A stretch of 64,000 nucleotides of DNA. It comes from a bacterium. Lineage in GTDB: Bacteria; Armatimonadota; Fimbriimonadia; Fimbriimonadales; Fimbriimonadaceae. The notes beneath the pieces are model-generated. The model worked only from the letters and a program-made list of their open reading frames with translations. It did not search any database and had not been told where the DNA came from. The stretch is taken from NCBI GenBank assembly GCA_013823945.1, contig PNMZ01000005.1, positions 124,001-188,000 on the forward strand. The letters are read 5' to 3'. Both the position numbers and the translations under genes were made by a program. This document shows positions 17,580-25,758 of the stretch, piece after piece. Every line of letters starts with the position of its first letter. Positions within the stretch are counted from its first letter, which is position 1.

Positions 17580-19427
17580 ATGATGATTTGGGCGGTTGCG
17601 GCGTCGGCAGTATCGACTGGTTGGATTGACAATGACTTTCGGGATGTGCCGATCAGTGTCTACACGATTGACATGAAGACCGTTTCTGAATCGCGGGTGA
17701 TTGACGGGATGACGTTAACTCTCCCAGTTCAATATCGCGCTACGTTTTCTTCTGATTTTGATGAGTTTAACGATGTCCAGAATCGGCCGTATCGCACTCT
17801 TCGGCTACGCCCAGATCAGAAATCGGAGCCTCGAGACTCACTTGAGTTAAGGGCGGCGCTGGAGCGGGTTGAAGTTGTTCAGAGCGAAGTGAATTCTCTC
17901 TTTACTTCACTTAGTGAAATTGGAGGGCGTTCGGATTTAGGCTTACAGGTCAATACGGCGATTGATAAGTGTCTCGATTCCGCGCGAATGGAGACGGGTT
18001 CATTTGAGCCAGTGATGATTAATACCAAAGCAGATTTGCAGCCGGGAGGTTGGACGGTACGAACTTACGGGCACGAGTTGGTTGACTTCTCGATGGATTA
18101 TTCGATTGAGGCGAAGTTTGAGTACGGTGGGAAGACTTACTCTGAGGCCGAATTGAGTGGTTCGGTGAGTTTGGGTGCAGCGTTTGCGCCACGTTTTAGC
18201 GCGCTCGATCAGTATTATGTGCCGGATGGTAGTCCGGAGAAGAAACTCCAGGAAGCGTTTGGTGGGGGGATATTTCGGAAAGACGGTCAGGACAGCACTA
18301 TTCAAGTGCAGTTACCCGAGTACGAATATCCGTCAGTTTTTGAGGATCGGACAGTTGGAGACTACGTCGCCGATTTGACTAAAGCGAATGGTTCGGGTCT
18401 TATCTCCAATTTGCAGACGCAGGGATACACGATTCCAGAGTTGTCCAAGACACTTGATCGACTCGCACCCCAGGGTACGGATATGAACCGTTTGAATTTT
18501 GGGGATTGGGATGAGAGTGATTGCGAAGCGGACTTAGATTTTCCACCGGGGACAGTTTGGTTGCCATCCAACAAGGGTTACCAGGCGATGATGACGGGGG
18601 TGAGATTTGACTATATGACGCCGGGTTTTGATCTCCTTGCGAGTATTGTTGGGGAGGGTAATCAAGCTCCTTCCATGCGGGTTCTTTGCATGAATATGAA
18701 CAAGAAGGAGCCAGCGGCGGGCATCAAATACTTTCCTTATGTTCCAAAAGATCCGGTGATTCCGATGCTGGCGAAAAGGATGGACGAGTCGAATTTCCGG
18801 GGGCCGTGGGATCAGGCGCGGCTTTGGATTTATACGGATAAGGCGTCACTTGATGACCTTAACAAGAGGTTGGTCCAACAACTCCCGATTTCGAGTTATG
18901 TGATGGCGTTAGCGGATGTTGATTGGGTGGGCGGCCTTGACGAGAAGATGGTAAAGGACGCAAAGATTGTTCGACCAGAATTTTTGGCGGGCAATGCGGC
19001 TCCGGCATATGCAACGAGCTTTTTGTTGGAGGCACTCAACCGGTTTCATGGAAAGAAGGCGGGGGAGTGGCTACGAAAAAATCCTGATCGGCTTGTTCAG
19101 ATCGCCCGCACAGAGATGGATGATTATGACCGGGCTCATTTGAAGCTGGTTTTTGGGAGGATGTTGACGTTTGAAATGAGTGAAGATCGGCTTGCCGCGT
19201 TGCAGATTTTGTCTTCTAATCAAAAAGAGTTTGCGTTTTTGAAGGGTGGGCTTGGTTCGGGACGTCAATCGCTCTATTCTGCAAACCGAACGGAAATTGA
19301 GGCAGCACTTGGATTGGTCGAATCAGGAATGCTGGAGGTTGCCCAAGACGCAATGGATCACCTTTCGACACAAGGGCCAGGTGATGCGATCAAAGCTCGT
19401 GCGAGAGCGTTGTTGAAGGCGAATTAG
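17580..19427 (+). CDS. Protein of unknown function, 615 residues
   Basis: A long intact frame with promoter-like sequence directly upstream. The first 12 residues are hydrophobic (MMIWAVAASAVSTGW) and could be a short signal peptide, in which case the protein is exported. The middle part has many charged, loop-rich segments and a proline-rich stretch (IKYFPYVPKDPVIPML). The last 150 residues are helical (FLLEALNRFHGKKAGEWLRK onward) and reminiscent of HEAT- or TPR-type repeats. No catalytic motif is recognised. The stop overlaps the convergent gene by four bases. Confidence 0.7.
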   Translation: MMIWAVAASAVSTGWIDNDFRDVPISVYTIDMKTVSESRVIDGMTLTLPVQYRATFSSDFDEFNDVQNRPYRTLRLRPDQKSEPRDSLELRAALERVEVVQSEVNSLFTSLSEIGGRSDLGLQVNTAIDKCLDSARMETGSFEPVMINTKADLQPGGWTVRTYGHELVDFSMDYSIEAKFEYGGKTYSEAELSGSVSLGAAFAPRFSALDQYYVPDGSPEKKLQEAFGGGIFRKDGQDSTIQVQLPEYEYPSVFEDRTVGDYVADLTKANGSGLISNLQTQGYTIPELSKTLDRLAPQGTDMNRLNFGDWDESDCEADLDFPPGTVWLPSNKGYQAMMTGVRFDYMTPGFDLLASIVGEGNQAPSMRVLCMNMNKKEPAAGIKYFPYVPKDPVIPMLAKRMDESNFRGPWDQARLWIYTDKASLDDLNKRLVQQLPISSYVMALADVDWVGGLDEKMVKDAKIVRPEFLAGNAAPAYATSFLLEALNRFHGKKAGEWLRKNPDRLVQIARTEMDDYDRAHLKLVFGRMLTFEMSEDRLAALQILSSNQKEFAFLKGGLGSGRQSLYSANRTEIEAALGLVESGMLEVAQDAMDHLSTQGPGDAIKARARALLKAN

Positions 19428-20125
19428 GCAGCAAGGATGTCGTTAACGTTTTTGTTCCAAACCGGGCGGAAGTGTTCCATGAGGGTCGGGAATAGCCCAG
19501 CGCAGAGACTGATGCGGAAATCTGTATATTTGAGTCCACCGGGGTCTTTAAGGATGTAGATTTGGACATGGCGTCCGCGCTGGAGGGTAGCGCGGAGGTA
19601 GGTGTTGTATCTTTGGAGATGGGCGGGTGGAGAATTGCCGCTGATCGTAGCGAGAGTCTGTCCGAGGGATCGTGGGGAATTTTGGATGTATACAACTGCT
19701 CCGTCAATGGTCAAGACCAGCAGAATGTCATTGATGTCATTACTTTCCCCTACGAAAAATGTTGGGGTGTTATCGGTGAGGGTGAAATCTCCGACCCATT
19801 TGAAGCCGAGTTTCAGGAGTTCTTTGACATGTTCTTGGCCCTTGGGGATGTCGGGTAGTTCGTCGTCGGTCGGCAGAGTGATGTCGAGAGTGGGGGAGAC
19901 ATCGACCGGGACGAGCTGGGATTCGTCGGTGATGACGTAGTTGCCGTGCGGTTTGCCGACGCGTTTGATCCGCTTGAGGACGCCTTCGGTTTCGAGTTGT
20001 CGGCAGATGAGGCTGACGGCTTGGGTGGAGGGGACATATTGACGCAGAGCGTATGCGAGCTCTTCATCATTGAGCCCGTTGTTTTCCTTCAGGTAGTCGT
20101 GGACCATGTTGCGGAGTGAGTTCAT
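19424..20125 (-). CDS. Winged-helix N-terminal domain protein of unknown function
   Basis: A 233-residue soluble protein. Residues 1-70 look like a winged helix-turn-helix (LNDEELAYALRQYVPSTQAV, then LICRQLETEGVLKRIKRVGK and a GNYVI wing). Residues about 95-230 form an alpha/beta region with FKWVGDFTLTDNTPTFFVGE and RYNTYLRATLQRGRHVQIYI, which could be a nuclease-like or ligand-binding domain; the latter segment is loosely GIY-YIG-like, but I could not confirm the motif. A DNA-binding role is suggested by the N-terminus only. It is divergent from the small gene at 20179. Confidence 0.65.
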   Translation of the reverse strand: MNSLRNMVHDYLKENNGLNDEELAYALRQYVPSTQAVSLICRQLETEGVLKRIKRVGKPHGNYVITDESQLVPVDVSPTLDITLPTDDELPDIPKGQEHVKELLKLGFKWVGDFTLTDNTPTFFVGESNDINDILLVLTIDGAVVYIQNSPRSLGQTLATISGNSPPAHLQRYNTYLRATLQRGRHVQIYILKDPGGLKYTDFRISLCAGLFPTLMEHFRPVWNKNVNDILAA

Positions 20126-20164
20126 GGTTTAACGCTATGATTTTCGGTTAATGTTAAGTTTTTC

Positions 20165-20170
20165 TATAAT
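20165..20170 (+). promoter_or_regulatory. Consensus -10 TATAAT before a small gene
   Basis: A perfect TATAAT lies 8 bases before the ATG at 20179. The only purine-rich run between them is AGGGG at the -10 edge, so a leaderless start is likely. Confidence 0.5.
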
Positions 20171-20178
20171 AGGGGCAG

Positions 20179-20448
20179 ATGGTGGAGAGGTTTGAGTTAG
20201 TTGGGGTTTCGACGGCGGACGTTTTGAGGATGGCGGACGAGCTGGGTTTGGTGGTGCGGGAAATGGGAGTTCTTCGAGGTACTGGAGCCAGGCATTGGCA
20301 TCTGACAAAAGCGGGGGAACGAGGGGTTTTGGAAGTGAGTGAGTTGGCGGAAGTGGTTTGGTTGGAGGTACGGAGTAATCGGCGAGGGGATTGGATTGGA
20401 GGGGTGATTGCGGCATTGACCCACACCCCCCAACCCCCCTCTCCCTAA
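20179..20448 (+). CDS. Small hypothetical protein, 89 residues
   Basis: A compact alpha/beta-type sequence (VERFELVGVSTADVLRMADE and LTKAGERGVLEVSELAEVVW). The balanced composition and the perfect -10 element just upstream make it a plausible gene. Its last seven residues and the stop codon come from a palindromic repeat element (20425-20470), so the present C-terminus may have been created or extended by that insertion. No family is recognised. Confidence 0.5.
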   Translation: MVERFELVGVSTADVLRMADELGLVVREMGVLRGTGARHWHLTKAGERGVLEVSELAEVVWLEVRSNRRGDWIGGVIAALTHTPQPPSP

Positions 20449-20470
20449 TAAAAGTCAGGGAAAGGGGGGT
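20425..20470 (+). repeat. Palindromic C-rich/G-rich repeat, copy 1a
   Basis: ACCCCCCTCTCCCT (20433-20446) pairs with AGGGAAAGGGGGGT (20457-20470) at 13 of 14 positions around a 10-base loop. It is a degenerate member of the repeat family seen at ten places in the window, and it supplies the stop codon of the small gene at 20179. Confidence 0.7.
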
Positions 20471-20504
20471 CAAGATGACTCTACAGAATTTAGAATGTAG
20501 ACAA

Positions 20505-20530
20505 GCCCCACCCCTCCCCATGGGGAGGGA
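20505..20530 (+). repeat. Palindromic C-rich/G-rich repeat, copy 1b
   Basis: A GCCCCACCCC lead-in is followed by the uninterrupted palindrome CCCTCCCCATGGGGAGGG (20512-20529). It ends 10 bases beyond the proS stop codon, so it is likely transcribed as the 3' end of that mRNA. The minus strand carries three runs of four G. Confidence 0.85.
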
Positions 20531-20539
20531 GGAACGAGC

Positions 20540-22054
20540 TTAATATGCTTTGGCGAAGATGACGCGTTTTTGGCTGGGTTTGCCGCTGTAGACACAGACG
20601 CCAGGTTCGTTGTCGCTCGGGTCGAGGGGGATCAGGGGAATGCAACGGATAGTTGCCTTGGTCGCGGCACTGATGGCGTCTTCGGTTTCTTGGGTGCCGT
20701 CCCAGTGGGCAAGGATGAATCCGCCTCCGCCTCCTTCTTGGGCGAAAGCGGCCTGGAACTCTTCCCAAGTATCCACTCGGTGGGTGTTGGCTTCGCGGAG
20801 GGCGAGGGCGCGCTGGTAGAGTGAGCTTTGGAAAAGGTCGAGTTCGGTGGCGATGGTCGAGATGATGTGATCGAGCTGGACTTCTTTTTTGTCTCCACCC
20901 AGGCGAGACGCGACGACTACTTTGCCTTCGGCGAGATCGCGGGGGCCGATTTCGATTCGGAGGCAAACGCCACGCATTTCCCAGTAGTTGTACTTGAATC
21001 CAGGGGATTCCTTTTCTCGGTCGTCAACTTTGACTCTGATGGGGAGGCCGGCCCAGGAAGTTGCTTTGAGATCGGCGGCAATTTTGTCGGTGGCGTCCAT
21101 TACGGCGGCTCGGTCGTCGCCTCGACCAATGGGAACGATAACGATTTGGATGGGGGCGAGTTTGGGGGGGCAGACAAGGCCCTGGTCGTCGCTGTGGGCC
21201 ATGATCATGGTGCCGATGAGGCGGGTGCTGACGCCCCATGAAGTTGCGTAGACGTATTCGCGCTTACCTTCGGCGGATTGGAAGGTGACGTCGAAGGCTT
21301 TGGCGAAGTTTTGACCGAGGTGGTGGGAGGTTCCGGCTTGGATCGCACGGAAATCTTGGGTCATGGCTTCGATGGTGTAGGTGTGGTCGGCTCCGGCAAA
21401 CTTTTCGCCGTCGGACTTAATACCATCAATGACGGGGACGCACATCCACTCTTCGGCGAATCGCTTGTAGATTTCGAGAATAGTCAGAGTTTCTTGTTCG
21501 GCTTCCTCGTAAGTAGCGTGAGCGGTGTGGCCCTCTTGCCAAAGGAATTCCGCCGTGCGGAGGAAAAGGCGGGGGCGAAGTTCCCAGCGCATGACGTTGG
21601 CCCATTGGTTGATGAGGAGGGGGAGGTCACGGTAGCTTTGAATCCAGTTTTTGTAGCTATGCCAGATGATGGTTTCGCTTGTGGGGCGAATGATGAGTTC
21701 CTCTTCGAGTTTGGCTTCGGGATCAACGATGACACCTTTTCCGTTGGGGTCGTTCATCAGACGATGATGGGTGACGATCGCGCATTCTTTGGCGAAACCT
21801 TCAACGTGTTCGGCTTCTTTGCTCAGGAATGACTTGGGGATGAGGAGAGGGAAGTAGGCGTTGACGTGTCCAGTTTCTTTGAACATGCGGTCGAGGGCGT
21901 CGCGCATGTGTTCCCAGATGGCATAGCCGTGGGGTTTGATGACCATGCAACCGCGAACAACGCTGTTGTCAGCGAGGTCGGCGCGTTTGACGACTTCGTT
22001 GTACCAATCCGCGTAATTTTCTTCTCTGCTCGTGACGCCCAAATCCTTTGCCAT
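20540..22054 (-). CDS. proS: Prolyl-tRNA synthetase (short archaeal/eukaryote-like type)
   Basis: Class II aminoacyl-tRNA synthetase that charges tRNA-Pro. At 504 residues and without the editing insertion, it is the type 3 (archaeal/eukaryotic-like) form found in some bacteria, not the E. coli type. Diagnostic parts are the N-terminal FADWYNEVV-like region ([20 protein letters not shown]), motif 1 area [20 protein letters not shown], motif 2 [20 protein letters not shown], motif 3 [20 protein letters not shown] and the C-terminal domain ending in FAKAY. The ATG at 22054 gives the usual [10 protein letters not shown] start region. Confidence 0.97.
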   Translation of the reverse strand: MAKDLGVTSREENYADWYNEVVKRADLADNSVVRGCMVIKPHGYAIWEHMRDALDRMFKETGHVNAYFPLLIPKSFLSKEAEHVEGFAKECAIVTHHRLMNDPNGKGVIVDPEAKLEEELIIRPTSETIIWHSYKNWIQSYRDLPLLINQWANVMRWELRPRLFLRTAEFLWQEGHTAHATYEEAEQETLTILEIYKRFAEEWMCVPVIDGIKSDGEKFAGADHTYTIEAMTQDFRAIQAGTSHHLGQNFAKAFDVTFQSAEGKREYVYATSWGVSTRLIGTMIMAHSDDQGLVCPPKLAPIQIVIVPIGRGDDRAAVMDATDKIAADLKATSWAGLPIRVKVDDREKESPGFKYNYWEMRGVCLRIEIGPRDLAEGKVVVASRLGGDKKEVQLDHIISTIATELDLFQSSLYQRALALREANTHRVDTWEEFQAAFAQEGGGGGFILAHWDGTQETEDAISAATKATIRCIPLIPLDPSDNEPGVCVYSGKPSQKRVIFAKAY

Positions 22055-22105
22055 GGGGTTGATTTTGGCAGGTTGTGGGGAGTTGGGCTTGGGCGTCAGA
22101 TTTGA

Positions 22106-24763
22106 TTAGTTTCCGGGTTTGATTTTGACGGGTTCTTTTCGGAGCGATTCGATGAAATCGGGATCATCGAGCGGTGTGAACGAGCGGGACAAACGCTTGA
22201 GGAATTTGGGGTCTTCGGCGTCCATAGCGTTTTCGGGGATGAAAACACGCTTGTCGACGGGGACATGGGCGTATGGGGTGAAGTCGGGTTTGTCGGTAAA
22301 CATGTCATCGAGTGGGGTGGCAACGGCATCGAACATGTTGTTGGGGCCGAGTCCGAAGATTCCGTAGATTGTTCGGATGATGCTCATGATGCTTGTGTGC
22401 TCGGAGCTGACATAGTTTCGTTTGGCGTAGGGGGAGATCACCTGGACAAAAGATCGGTGGCGATCTATATGGTCGTTGTCTCCGCCGGGATCATCTTGGG
22501 TGACAAAAATGGCCATATTTTTCCATTCAGGTCGTCTTGAGAGGTATTCCACGATGCGTCCAAGGGCGAGGTCATTGTCGGCCATGAAGCTGGAGAGGTA
22601 GGGATAACCTTCATTGGGTCGAGGGCTATCGCCGTGGTCATTGCAGATGGCGATATTGAGGAATTGAGGGAGGCCCTTACCTTGGCTGAAGTAGGTTTTT
22701 TCGAGGTCTTCAAAGAACCACTGGGCGCGGGCGATGTCGGGAATGTTGGTGTTATAGGCCGGGAATTCAAAGCAAGTGTTATCGTGCAGTACTTTGGGCA
22801 TGGGCATGTTGTGAGGATAGTACGTGCCGGATTTTGAAGTGTCTTTGCCTTCGTCAGTGCGAGGGAGTTCATAGCCTTCGCCATAGTTGCGGAAAGTGAT
22901 TCCGGATCGGTGGAGATGCTCGAACATGGAGCCATTTTCAAGATAGTCTTCGGGAATCTGGGAGCCATCGGAGCCAAAGGAGATCATTCGTCCAGGAGTT
23001 TTGTTGTCGAGTCGGTAGTTCCATCCGGCGTAGAAAACACGGGATGTCCAGAGGCTGGGGTAGACGCCGACGAGCCAGCGGTGCCCGTCGCCTGAGGCTT
23101 GGGGCTCCATGTAGAAGTTGTCACTGATTGCGAATTGTTCGGCGAGAACTATGTGGTTCGGCATGATCGCGAGGCGCTCATCTTTGCCTTTCTCTCTGAT
23201 CCAGCCTTGCTTGCCGAATTCGGCGTAAGAGGGTTCGGATTTTGCGTTGGCGAGTCCACCGAAAATGCCGTCGAATGTGTGGTTTTCTTTTGTGATGAAG
23301 ACGACGTACTTGATTTGATCGGACGGTTTGCCAGGGATGTGGGGGATCACGGGGCTGGCCGGTCGAGTGGTTTTGACCATTCCGTTGTTGCGGATGACGG
23401 TTTGAGTTGATTGGGTCAGGGACTTGGGGATTTCAAGGACGTTGATCATGCCAGGCATGGCGGATAGTCCATATCGTTCATCTCCGGGTTGTCGCTGACC
23501 GAGAGGTCCTTGCGGTCCACGTCCGAGTCCTTTTTGAGTGGCGACGACGAGGGATTTGGCATTGTTGGCAAGGCGGACTTGCATCGGGAACCAGCCAGTT
23601 GGAATGTAACCTAGGACACGGTTTGATTTGAGATTGATGACGGCGATGGCGTTGATCCCCGAGCAGCAGACGTATAGCGTTTCTGATTTGGAGTCGAGAG
23701 CCATTCCGGTTGGAATGGTCCCTCGGAGTCCGGCGAGTTCGGGGACTGGGGCGAGGCGGATTTGCGCTTTGGATTTGAGGCTTTTGGGGTCAAAGATTTG
23801 GACAGTGTCATTGTTGGCATTGCTGACAATGATGCCCTTTGAAGTGGTGATGACCGCATTGGGGGAACTGCCACCGACGGCTTTACCGGCGGTGGTTGGA
23901 GAGTGGATCAGGAGACCGGTTTTTGCGGACGATTTAAGTTTAGGTGCCCTTGGATTGGTGAGAGTGTATTGGAAGAGGGAGTGAGCATCGGGGACGTACG
24001 GGCTGCCGAGTCCGGGGACGAATCTGCCTTCTTTGTAAACGCCTTTTTCGCTTTCTTCGGTAGGAAAGGCAAAGGCGGGGGTGTTGAGTCCGCGGGGGTT
24101 GCCTTTTCCGTCTTCGGGTGCGGGAACCTTGCTGTAATTGAAGATGCCGATGTTTGCGACAAAGAGTTGTTTGGTTTTGGGATCGAAGGAGAGAGCGTAG
24201 GGTTGTCGACCGGCGGTGGTTCGGTGGAGGAGTTGCCGGGTTTTGAGGTCAAACGTGACGACGTCCTGGTATGAGATGTCGACTCCGTAGGCGAGCATCG
24301 TACTGGGGTCAATGACGACATCGTTGATGTAGGGGTAGGGGTGGGTATCGGTTTTGAGGTTGATGAAGCCCAGAGATTCCCAGGTGTTGGCTTTGAGGAG
24401 TTCAAGTTGGTAGCCGTCGCCGAGGCTCACGAGGAGGTCACCGTTCGGAAGGAAAGCGCCGGCGGGGGCGATGGCTTTTCGTTCCAGCCGGGTGGACTTT
24501 TTGGTTTTTAGATCGTAGATGGTCATTCCGCCATCGTGGAATCCGACGGCGTGGGTTTCAGTGGGGTTCACGAGGACGTTCCAGAGGTCTTCGCCGGTGT
24601 AGAGGCGATCGCCGAGGGGAGTGAGAAATCGGCCGTTGGGGAGGATGGTTGTTCCGCCGGGGACGACTTTGGCATAGGCGAATTTGGCGGGGGCTTGGTA
24701 GGTGGTGATTGTGCCAGGGTTGGTGACAAGGATTTGGGTGAGGAGCGTGAGGCCAGCAATCAT
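22106..24763 (-). CDS. Beta-propeller plus phosphoesterase-domain exported protein
   Basis: An 885-residue protein with an N-terminal signal-like segment. Residues about 40-440 are YncE-like/Lp repeats (PYALSFDPKTKQLFVANIG, NAVITTSKGIIVSNANNDTV, IPTGMALDSKSETLYVCCSG), forming a seven-bladed-type propeller. Residues about 480-850 are an alkaline-phosphatase-superfamily phosphoesterase, opening with YVVFITKENHTFDGIFGG, where the Thr is the likely nucleophile. The later DDPGGDNDHIDRHRSF has the Asp/His metal ligands. This domain pairing recurs in soil bacteria and the family includes phospholipase C-like and acid phosphatase enzymes. The substrate is unknown, although phosphate or phosphonate scavenging is plausible. 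Confidence 0.88.
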   Translation of the reverse strand: MIAGLTLLTQILVTNPGTITTYQAPAKFAYAKVVPGGTTILPNGRFLTPLGDRLYTGEDLWNVLVNPTETHAVGFHDGGMTIYDLKTKKSTRLERKAIAPAGAFLPNGDLLVSLGDGYQLELLKANTWESLGFINLKTDTHPYPYINDVVIDPSTMLAYGVDISYQDVVTFDLKTRQLLHRTTAGRQPYALSFDPKTKQLFVANIGIFNYSKVPAPEDGKGNPRGLNTPAFAFPTEESEKGVYKEGRFVPGLGSPYVPDAHSLFQYTLTNPRAPKLKSSAKTGLLIHSPTTAGKAVGGSSPNAVITTSKGIIVSNANNDTVQIFDPKSLKSKAQIRLAPVPELAGLRGTIPTGMALDSKSETLYVCCSGINAIAVINLKSNRVLGYIPTGWFPMQVRLANNAKSLVVATQKGLGRGPQGPLGQRQPGDERYGLSAMPGMINVLEIPKSLTQSTQTVIRNNGMVKTTRPASPVIPHIPGKPSDQIKYVVFITKENHTFDGIFGGLANAKSEPSYAEFGKQGWIREKGKDERLAIMPNHIVLAEQFAISDNFYMEPQASGDGHRWLVGVYPSLWTSRVFYAGWNYRLDNKTPGRMISFGSDGSQIPEDYLENGSMFEHLHRSGITFRNYGEGYELPRTDEGKDTSKSGTYYPHNMPMPKVLHDNTCFEFPAYNTNIPDIARAQWFFEDLEKTYFSQGKGLPQFLNIAICNDHGDSPRPNEGYPYLSSFMADNDLALGRIVEYLSRRPEWKNMAIFVTQDDPGGDNDHIDRHRSFVQVISPYAKRNYVSSEHTSIMSIIRTIYGIFGLGPNNMFDAVATPLDDMFTDKPDFTPYAHVPVDKRVFIPENAMDAEDPKFLKRLSRSFTPLDDPDFIESLRKEPVKIKPGN

Positions 24764-24839
24764 ACGGTGAGTGTGGTTGCTCGGTTAGCGTCGTTGCTGG
24801 TTTTGTGGCGATTGTTAACCGAAGGATAATCAGGAAAAT

Positions 24840-25445
24840 TTAGTTGGGATTTGGTTGGCCGTAGGTTGTGATTTTGTTTTGCCAGGGTTGGCGGATAGAG
24901 TCGGGCCAGTGGATGGCGGGGTATCCGCAGTAGAAGAATCCGAGGAGTTCGGACGGGGGAGTGAGTCCGATGGCTTGGGCGATGTGGGGGTGGACGGCAA
25001 CGGTTCCGGAGGTCCATTTTCCGCAAATTCCGTGGGTGGTTAGGGCAAGGTGAAGGTTTTGGATGGCGCAGGCTACAGCCATGATTTCTTCGTCACGGGG
25101 TTTCTTGCGGTCGCCATTGGGATGAAGGGCGGGGGTCATACCGATGGAAATCCAGACGGGGGCTTGGGTGGCGCGGGCGCGTTGGGCTTCGGCGGTTTCT
25201 GGCTTGAACGGGTGGGATTCGATAGCGGAGAGTTCGTAGGCTTCGGCGAAGAGTTGACCGAGGTTGTGGCGTGCTTCTCCGGTGAAGAGGGTGAATCGCC
25301 ACGGTTCGGTTTCACCGTGAGAGGGTGCCCAATTGGCGGCTTCGAGAGCTTGGTCGATGATTTCTTGGGGGACGGGATCGGGTTTGAGATGGTTGAGCTT
25401 GATGGAGCGGCGGGTGCGGATGGTCTGAAGGATTGGGTTTTCCAT
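24840..25445 (-). CDS. Nitroreductase-family flavoprotein
   Basis: A 201-residue FMN-dependent NAD(P)H oxidoreductase of the nitroreductase superfamily. The N-terminal RTRRSIKLNHLKPDPVPQEI carries the Arg-Arg-Ser FMN-phosphate motif, followed by ALEAANWAPSHGETEPWRF. The C-terminal ICGKWTSG and LGFFYCGYP segments match the usual flavin and substrate contacts. Length is typical. These enzymes reduce nitro, quinone or flavin-like compounds, and the native substrate is not evident. It stands alone, with repeat-rich DNA upstream. Confidence 0.9.
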   Translation of the reverse strand: MENPILQTIRTRRSIKLNHLKPDPVPQEIIDQALEAANWAPSHGETEPWRFTLFTGEARHNLGQLFAEAYELSAIESHPFKPETAEAQRARATQAPVWISIGMTPALHPNGDRKKPRDEEIMAVACAIQNLHLALTTHGICGKWTSGTVAVHPHIAQAIGLTPPSELLGFFYCGYPAIHWPDSIRQPWQNKITTYGQPNPN

Positions 25446-25614
25446 CGGTTGTTGGGTTTACCTGGCGTGATGCGGAAGTCCCAAACTTCCAGATGCACCT
25501 TATATTGAACTTTTCACGATCTCTTGCACATTTGCTTATATGATTAGTAGAACTTAGTCGACAATGGGTGTTCAATCGGGGTTTGTTGAATATTATGTCA
25601 TTCGAGTGGTGTCT

Positions 25615-25647
25615 CCCCACCCCAGCCCCTCCCCATCAGGGGAGGGA
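25615..25647 (+). repeat. Palindromic C-rich/G-rich repeat, copy 2a
   Basis: Best copy of the family: a lead-in CCCCACCCCAGC followed by CCCTCCCC-ATCA-GGGGAGGG (arms 25627-25634 and 25639-25646). On the minus strand it reads as four consecutive runs of four G separated by one or two bases, a classical G-quadruplex motif next to a hairpin. Confidence 0.9.
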
Positions 25648-25712
25648 TTAACGAAAAAACTCTCAGCGTACAACCATGGTTTTGTCCTCTCCAAAGTCCC
25701 TATGTTCAAGCT

Positions 25713-25749
25713 AGGGGCAGGCTCTTCCCCAATGGGTGAGGGGATGGGA
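25713..25749 (-). repeat. Palindromic repeat, copy 2b (inverted)
   Basis: Read on the minus strand, CCCATCCCCTCACCC-ATT-GGGGAAG is a degenerate copy in the opposite orientation to copy 2a. The adjacent AGGGGCAGG is shared with copy 7b near 59505. Copies 2a and 2b together resemble an inverted-repeat composite unit. Confidence 0.6.
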
Positions 25750-25758
25750 TAACTGAAG

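Larger units (their letters stand above)
25446..25758. other. Non-coding gap carrying two repeat copies
   Basis: This 313-base stretch between the GH26 and nitroreductase genes holds repeat copies 2a and 2b in opposite orientations about 70 bases apart. Apart from these I see no gene or terminator. The nitroreductase promoter should lie near 25446-25560, but no clear -10/-35 pair was found. Confidence 0.6.

Noticed and set aside
25564-25752. A 62-residue plus-strand frame across repeat copies 2a and 2b
   Set aside because: It translates through the repeats and the gap, with biased Pro/Ser composition; no conserved feature.
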